Virus record (IMG/VR): IMGVR_UViG_3300031673_005126 | Span: 1-22,083 of that record | Strand: one strand, 5' to 3' | Source of the DNA: a virus | DNA length: 22,083 nucleotides | Shown here: piece after piece, positions 13,315 through 19,300 of the stretch | Numbering within the stretch: the stretch's first letter is position 1 | Layout: each line of letters opens with the position of its first letter | Translations under genes and position numbers: made by a program | Notes under the pieces: generated by a model | What the model saw: only the letters and a program-made list of their open reading frames with translations | Told to the model about the DNA's origin: nothing | Database searches by the model: none

Positions 13315-16300
13315 ATGGCATTACTGATCAAAGCATTCTTGGATTGCCCGGACGATCTGTTTAAGGCGATTCTGGGTAAATGGAAGGGCATCCCGATCAT
13401 TGCTATCGGACCCAAGGGCGGTCAGATCATTGGGTACGGCAGCAATGGGAAACCGATCTACGCGGGGTCGAAGAAAGCGGAATCGCTGGCAGCGACCAAA
13501 GACCACTTCAAAGGCAAGTCGAAATCGGACATGGGTTCGGGTGAGCTGGTATCGATTGTGGCGTGGTTGCAGAGCCTGGGTATCCCCGGCAAAGCGACCA
13601 CGAACTATGTGCGGGTCAATCCAGAAGCCGCAGAGATGATGTCTGAGGCGTTCGGAGTTGAGGGCAAGCCATCCATAGGGAATACCGTTATCATCCTCAT
13701 GGAACAGCTTTTACCTTACGTTGGCGAGCCTTTGAAGCCTCCCAAGGGGCAGAAAGCGGCGTGGGCCGCTCACATTGCGTCCGGTCAGCACGAAAATAGC
13801 GTGTTCCCGGATGATTTGAGCACCCTGAAGCATGTGGATACCGTGGGCAGCCACGGTGTGTGGCACATGAAGGACAAGAACGGGAAATCCTTCTTCTTCA
13901 AAAAGGGAAGCCAGGTTATTGCCAGAGCAGAAGAAGCGGCGTTGCGCCTGGGCCGATTGGTGCTGGGTGACAGGATTGCTGAAGGCCAGATGGTGGAGAT
14001 CGATGGGAAGAAGGGTGTGCTTCTCTCCGGTCTGGATGGTGAGGTATTCAACCAGAGTTCGCACAGTGATCCACCTTCCAAGTATCTGAAGAAATACCGG
14101 CTCCAGGTCATAGAGCACGAAATTCTGGATTGGTTCATTTCCAACCACGATCCGCACGCGGGGAATTTCCTTGCGGACGGTGAGAAGATGAACGGGATTG
14201 ATAAGGGACAGGCGTGGAAGTGGATAGGCAAGGACAAGTTGGATCCAGCCTACAAAGGCACGGGCTCACAGAATCCCAGCAATGCCATCTATTACAAGTT
14301 CTGGAATGAGGTGAAGGCCGGGAACATCTCCACGGATGGGTTCGTGGATGCGGCGGCAAAGGTGATTGGTGAGATTGAAAAGATCTCCGATGTCCAGTTC
14401 ACTGAGATCCTGCGTCCGTATCTCACAGAAGCGAAGAAGGAGCACGGCAAGGATCCGAAGAAGTTACTCCAGAAGATGCTGGACCGGAAGAATAGCATGC
14501 GGAGTGATTTTGAGACGTTCTTTTCAGAGCAGTTCGATGTTCAGGTGGTCATTCCGAAAGTGGGCGTGGGTGAAGACAATTTCGAGACCATGCCAGAAGC
14601 GAAAGAGAAGACCACGGTGAAGGTGGAGTCTGCGGTCAAGAAGATCGAAGGCGGGGCCACCAAGCCGGTACCCGATGAGGCGCAGCCAGAGCCCACTGGG
14701 TGGCCGATAACCAAGGGGAAGGGCAAGGGGACCGCTACGGTCCACAACCCCGGTGAGCCACCTCCTGCGGGCGGGGAATGGCCAAAGGGCATCCCTGGTC
14801 CGGGTTGCTTCATGTCCGTGAAGTACAAAGGGCAGGTTTACCAGGTCTACGTGGGTGAATCGATGATTCAGCCGGGGAAGCCCACGTTCACGATTACCTA
14901 CCCGGACGGGGAGCAGTCCAAGTTCAAGTCTGCGAATGCTGCCGGGGACAGCCTGTATCTGTTTCACAACAAACTTCCAATCCTCATGTCGGGAACAGAT
15001 AAGAAGGAAAAGGGCATTACGCTGGGTTCCTACGGGCTCAAGTTCAAGTTGTTTGAGAAGGAGTTTGCGAGCGCGTACAGCGGCGGTGAGATCAGTCCCA
15101 ACCAGATGGATCCGAAAAGTCTGGAAAAAGAAGGGTTGGTGGAGCCGGATCAGGATGAAGTTTCGATTGTCCAGTTACTTGAAAATGAGCCCGATGGGAT
15201 CATCTCTGATCCTGGGATGCTGCCCACTGAGGTTCAGGATTTCATGAAGGCGCACGGGGAAACAGTTGGGGAGAATTGGCCCGCAGCTATTATACCAGGC
15301 ACAGCAATGAAGTTGACTTCCCAGGCTACGGGGGCAGTCATCATTGTGACTGCTTTTGTGAAGGCGAACGGTGATCCGGGGTATCGGCTCTGGCAGAAGT
15401 ATAAAAATAATGATGAGGATGTGACGTTTAAGGACATGGGTGTGCTTACCCCCAGTATAATTGACGATGCGTATGATCTGGGAGCGGATACTGGTCTGAA
15501 GTTTGTCAAGAAGGAGACAGCCAGCGCAGCCAATTGGGAGTCCATGCCCAAAGATGAGAGTGCCATTAAAGAGATGTTGGGGAATCATCCCACAGGCACT
15601 TTGTATCAGTTGAAGGATCCTAATCTGGAAGCACCCCTGCATACATTCAAAAAAGTTGTGACCAGTGATGGTGAGCAGTTCCAGGTGGTGTTTGATATAT
15701 GGAATGTTGACGATCCCACGGTGGCTCATTCTGTTTCGGGTTTGGCCGATTTTGGGTCCATGGAGATTTTTGATCTTAAATATAAATTACCAGACTTCAT
15801 GGAGGACTTTGCCAAGGTTCCTAGTGCGGATTCGGAACCTGTAGAACCCAAGACAAAGCCCCTGGTCGGTTCTGCTCCGGAAGCGGAGCTACCCAAGGAT
15901 GCGGTAATTCCAGAAAGTGCGCCAAAGCACTACAAAGGTCCGATGCCTCCAGGTGCAAAGGTCACAGTTAAAAAGAAGTTTGAGATAGGTACTGCAACGG
16001 AAAAATTAGACGTGGAATTACTGGCAAAGGAAGATGGCCAGTTTGAAATTTATATTCCGCATTTCGGCACTTTGAAGACTTTTAAATCCTTGAGCGCAGC
16101 CAGCGATTACGTGTGGGTGAAGCAGAAGGGCTACGTGGACGCGGATGATTACAAAGCCAAGAACAATACCAACAAAATTCCTAGTGGTGGTGGTTGGAAG
16201 TTTTTTGGGATCAACCCGAAGAAGGTGGTTGAGATTGAGGCGGAACCAGCGGTTAGCATTCCAGACTTAGAGACTTTGCAGAATGATCCAAACTCAACAT

Positions 16301-19300
16301 CCTATGTTGTGGCATTGCCCGGGGTGAATAGCCCGATTACGTGGATCAAAGCCAATAATAATCTCTGGAAAAGGATGGGACCGAAAATCTTTGGGGCTCC
16401 CGATACGCTGTCGGACGCGGGGTTAGATAAGTGGTTCTTGGACCAGTCTGGTTCGCTGACCAATGCAGATCAGGTCAAAAAGACAGAAGTTCTCCAGTCA
16501 TGGCAGAATCATTTCCCGACCTTAGCTGAAATAAAGTCGGACGTGATTGGCACCGAGTATTTCTTCCCGGCGGATGGTTTCAATATCCAATGGATTAAGG
16601 TTGCCGACAGCGGACCCTATACGTGGAAGCGTTATGAGAACGGGGAGTACGACGACTGGGTAGATCTCTCCGATGAGGGATTCAACGACTACATCCTGGG
16701 CATTATGAATGATGAGGTCTACGTTGCCCCAACGAAGTCCACGGGGAAGACACCCCCGGACGCAGAAGATGATTCACCCAGTGGGGGCTGGGAAAAGGTT
16801 GTGCCTGAGGTGGGCGTTTCGGACATCGATGGGTGGCCGGAAGGCACCCAGGTGAAGCTGGGTGATTGGATTGCCACCAAGAAGCCCGATGGGAAGTGGT
16901 CGTACATTATGGAGGGGGAGCCCGAAGTTACTGCTCCCTCCAGCACACTCCTGAACGATATGCAGGCGACTGAGGATGCGGAGTATGTGAAGTTCCCTGA
17001 ACTGGAAGGCGGCTGGGAAGAATTACTCCAGCCCGGGTTCAGTGATTTCAAAAACTATCCGTTAGGCACACAGCTGAAGGGCGTTGGTGCGGGAAAGGCG
17101 GATAAGAAATTTGGCAAGGATGACATCATCTGGACAAAGGTAGCTCCGAAAATCTGGAAAAACGATTACATGCCGGAACAGAACGTGGATTACACGGAAC
17201 TGCCCAATATCTGGAATCTCTCCAAAGAAGTTCATATTAAGAAGCCTGAAGGCGGTGAGTCTGAAGACAATTGGGATTCGATGCCCAAGGTTCCTAATTT
17301 GCAAACAGTGATGTTGTGGCCGGTGGGGACCGAACTGAAGGGCGTGGCTGAAGATTTTACTACGCACACCTATACGAAAATAGATGGGAAGAATTGGAAG
17401 CATACTGCGCCAACGGATGCGGGAGAGCTGTCCCCCAATGAGAGTATGCTTGTCGCTTGGGAGGTATTGAACAATGTCAAGGTAAAGCAGGCACCAAACT
17501 GGGGGTGGGACGCTGTTCCCCAGCCTAATGTGAGCGACGTTCAGGGTTTGCCTGTGGGTACGCAGATCAAGACCGCCTATTCGGATGGGATCCATTTCTG
17601 GAAAAAAATCAGTGAGAACAACTGGGAGCACATAAAGGCAGGGGAGGATCCGACTGGAGCAATGGAGGATTCGGTTATTACTGATATTTGGACATTGGTG
17701 GGTGATGACGTTCCTGTGATGGTGAAGATGCCCGAATCGGGGGAACCGGATACAGTGGCAGCAAAGCCATCCGCCGGGAACGAAATCTTTACTGGTGGCC
17801 CGCCCACAGAAGACGTGTTAGCGGCGATGCCTGCGGGGACAGTGCTCACCCAGGTTTTTGATAAGACTAAGGGCACGTCTGCCGATGCCTTTGAGTTGGG
17901 TGATGTCTACACGTACACAAAAACTATCCATGATGCGGACGCAGACAATGACTATTGGGAAGTCAGCAAGGACGGTAAGACGTGGGATGTGGCTAAGGAT
18001 GGTGCGACCAATAAGAAAGTTTCTGGGTATTTGGAGTCGGATTACGCAGCACAGGAGCAGAACACTTTTTATTTTAAGATCTATTCGGGCGATGCGCCTG
18101 GGAAGAAAGAGAATAAGTTCCTGAAGGTGCCGGGCATTCCTTCTATTGAAGTGCTGAAGGGCATGAAAACGGGGATGCAGTTTGTTGTGGTCTACGATGA
18201 TGGGCAGAGTTCTGTTTTTACGAAAGCGGGGCCGAATGCCTGGGAGGTTTCCAGTTCGCTTTCGGGTGAAGTAGTAACGCTCAGTTCAGCCATCGCCAAA
18301 GACGATCTGCAAACTGCATTCCACCAAGGTGCCGATGTCACGGTGAGTGAAGAGCCGGTTGAATGGGGTGTTCCAGAAGATAAGGATCCTGTGTTGTCCC
18401 ATCCGGTGAAGGGGGAGGAAACTTATTTCCACAACGTGAGCACGGTACCTTCCGTTCAGAGTCTGATTGATGCTCCTTCCGGCACGGTTTACATGGCCAA
18501 ATTTGAGGGGGCTGATTGGTACTATACAAAACAGGATGCAGGGGGATTAGGAGCCCATTCTACTTGGAAAGTAGAAAAAGTGCCACCACAGGGGGATGAT
18601 GGTCCGCAGGTATATGGTTCCGTCCCGATGCACAATGAGTTGGTTGATATTTTCACGGATGGGACGCCTATCTTCGTGAGCGCAGCGAAGCAACCAGAAG
18701 AAGAGAAGCCAAAGAAGAAGCAGAAGCCCAACAAAAAGAAGATTCCGGAAAACGCGCATTTCGATACCGCCAATTTGCCTGCGGGGACTACGACAATCCA
18801 GAAGTCTAAACTTATGGGTGGCTTCGATGTAATGGCAGAACAGAAGTGGTTGGAAGTTAAAGAAGGAGGTCATTCCCTTGCGGAGAAAAACCCTGGGTGG
18901 ACTGCGTGGGCTCCACCTCCCGGCGTTTTCTTTTCAGGCGTAGCAGACGGGAAGCTGTTCTATTTCGTGACAGCCAACCCAGGTTGGAAGATTGATGGTT
19001 CGAGCGAACCTGCCGATAAGTACAGTTGCGCGATTATCGATGATAAAGGGGATGTTCATCCGGGCCATGTTTTCGGCAAAAATATGTCGGCTGCCAAAGC
19101 GATAAAAGAAGCTGCAACCGTCATTCCAGAATTAGCGGGGATGAATGCCAACCAGTTGAAGAAGGTTTTTGGGCTGGGCAAAAAGTATGCGGCCACAGAA
19201 ACCTTTGAGTCTCTGAAGGAAGGTTTGGGTGTCTCCAGTCTGCCTACTGTTGATGAGGTAATCGATGGCCCGGTGGAGACTGCATCGGACGCGGCAAAAG

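Larger units (their letters stand above)
3131..13467 (+). repeat. Short linker modules shared between different proteins
   Basis: Type a, TPIGG[IM]TPGGYK[KR]xxKxxYxKVG: at 3569 and 4040 in the modular protein and at 12165 in the zeta-toxin protein. Type b, [YF]IGP[KR]GG[KR]x[EA]DAAHxI: at 4709 in the modular protein and 8413 in the metallopeptidase. Type c, G[KP][RK]GG[KQ]IIGxxxxGKP[VI]Y: at 3131 in the modular protein and 13408 in the giant protein. The rest of these proteins is unrelated, so the linkers move or are selected as units. Confidence 0.8.

Noticed and set aside
14260-14300. Classical serine/threonine protein kinase assignment for the giant protein N-terminus
   Set aside because: The catalytic loop is DPHAGN rather than HRDxxxxN, so only a broader HipA/PI3K-like kinase-fold call is supported.
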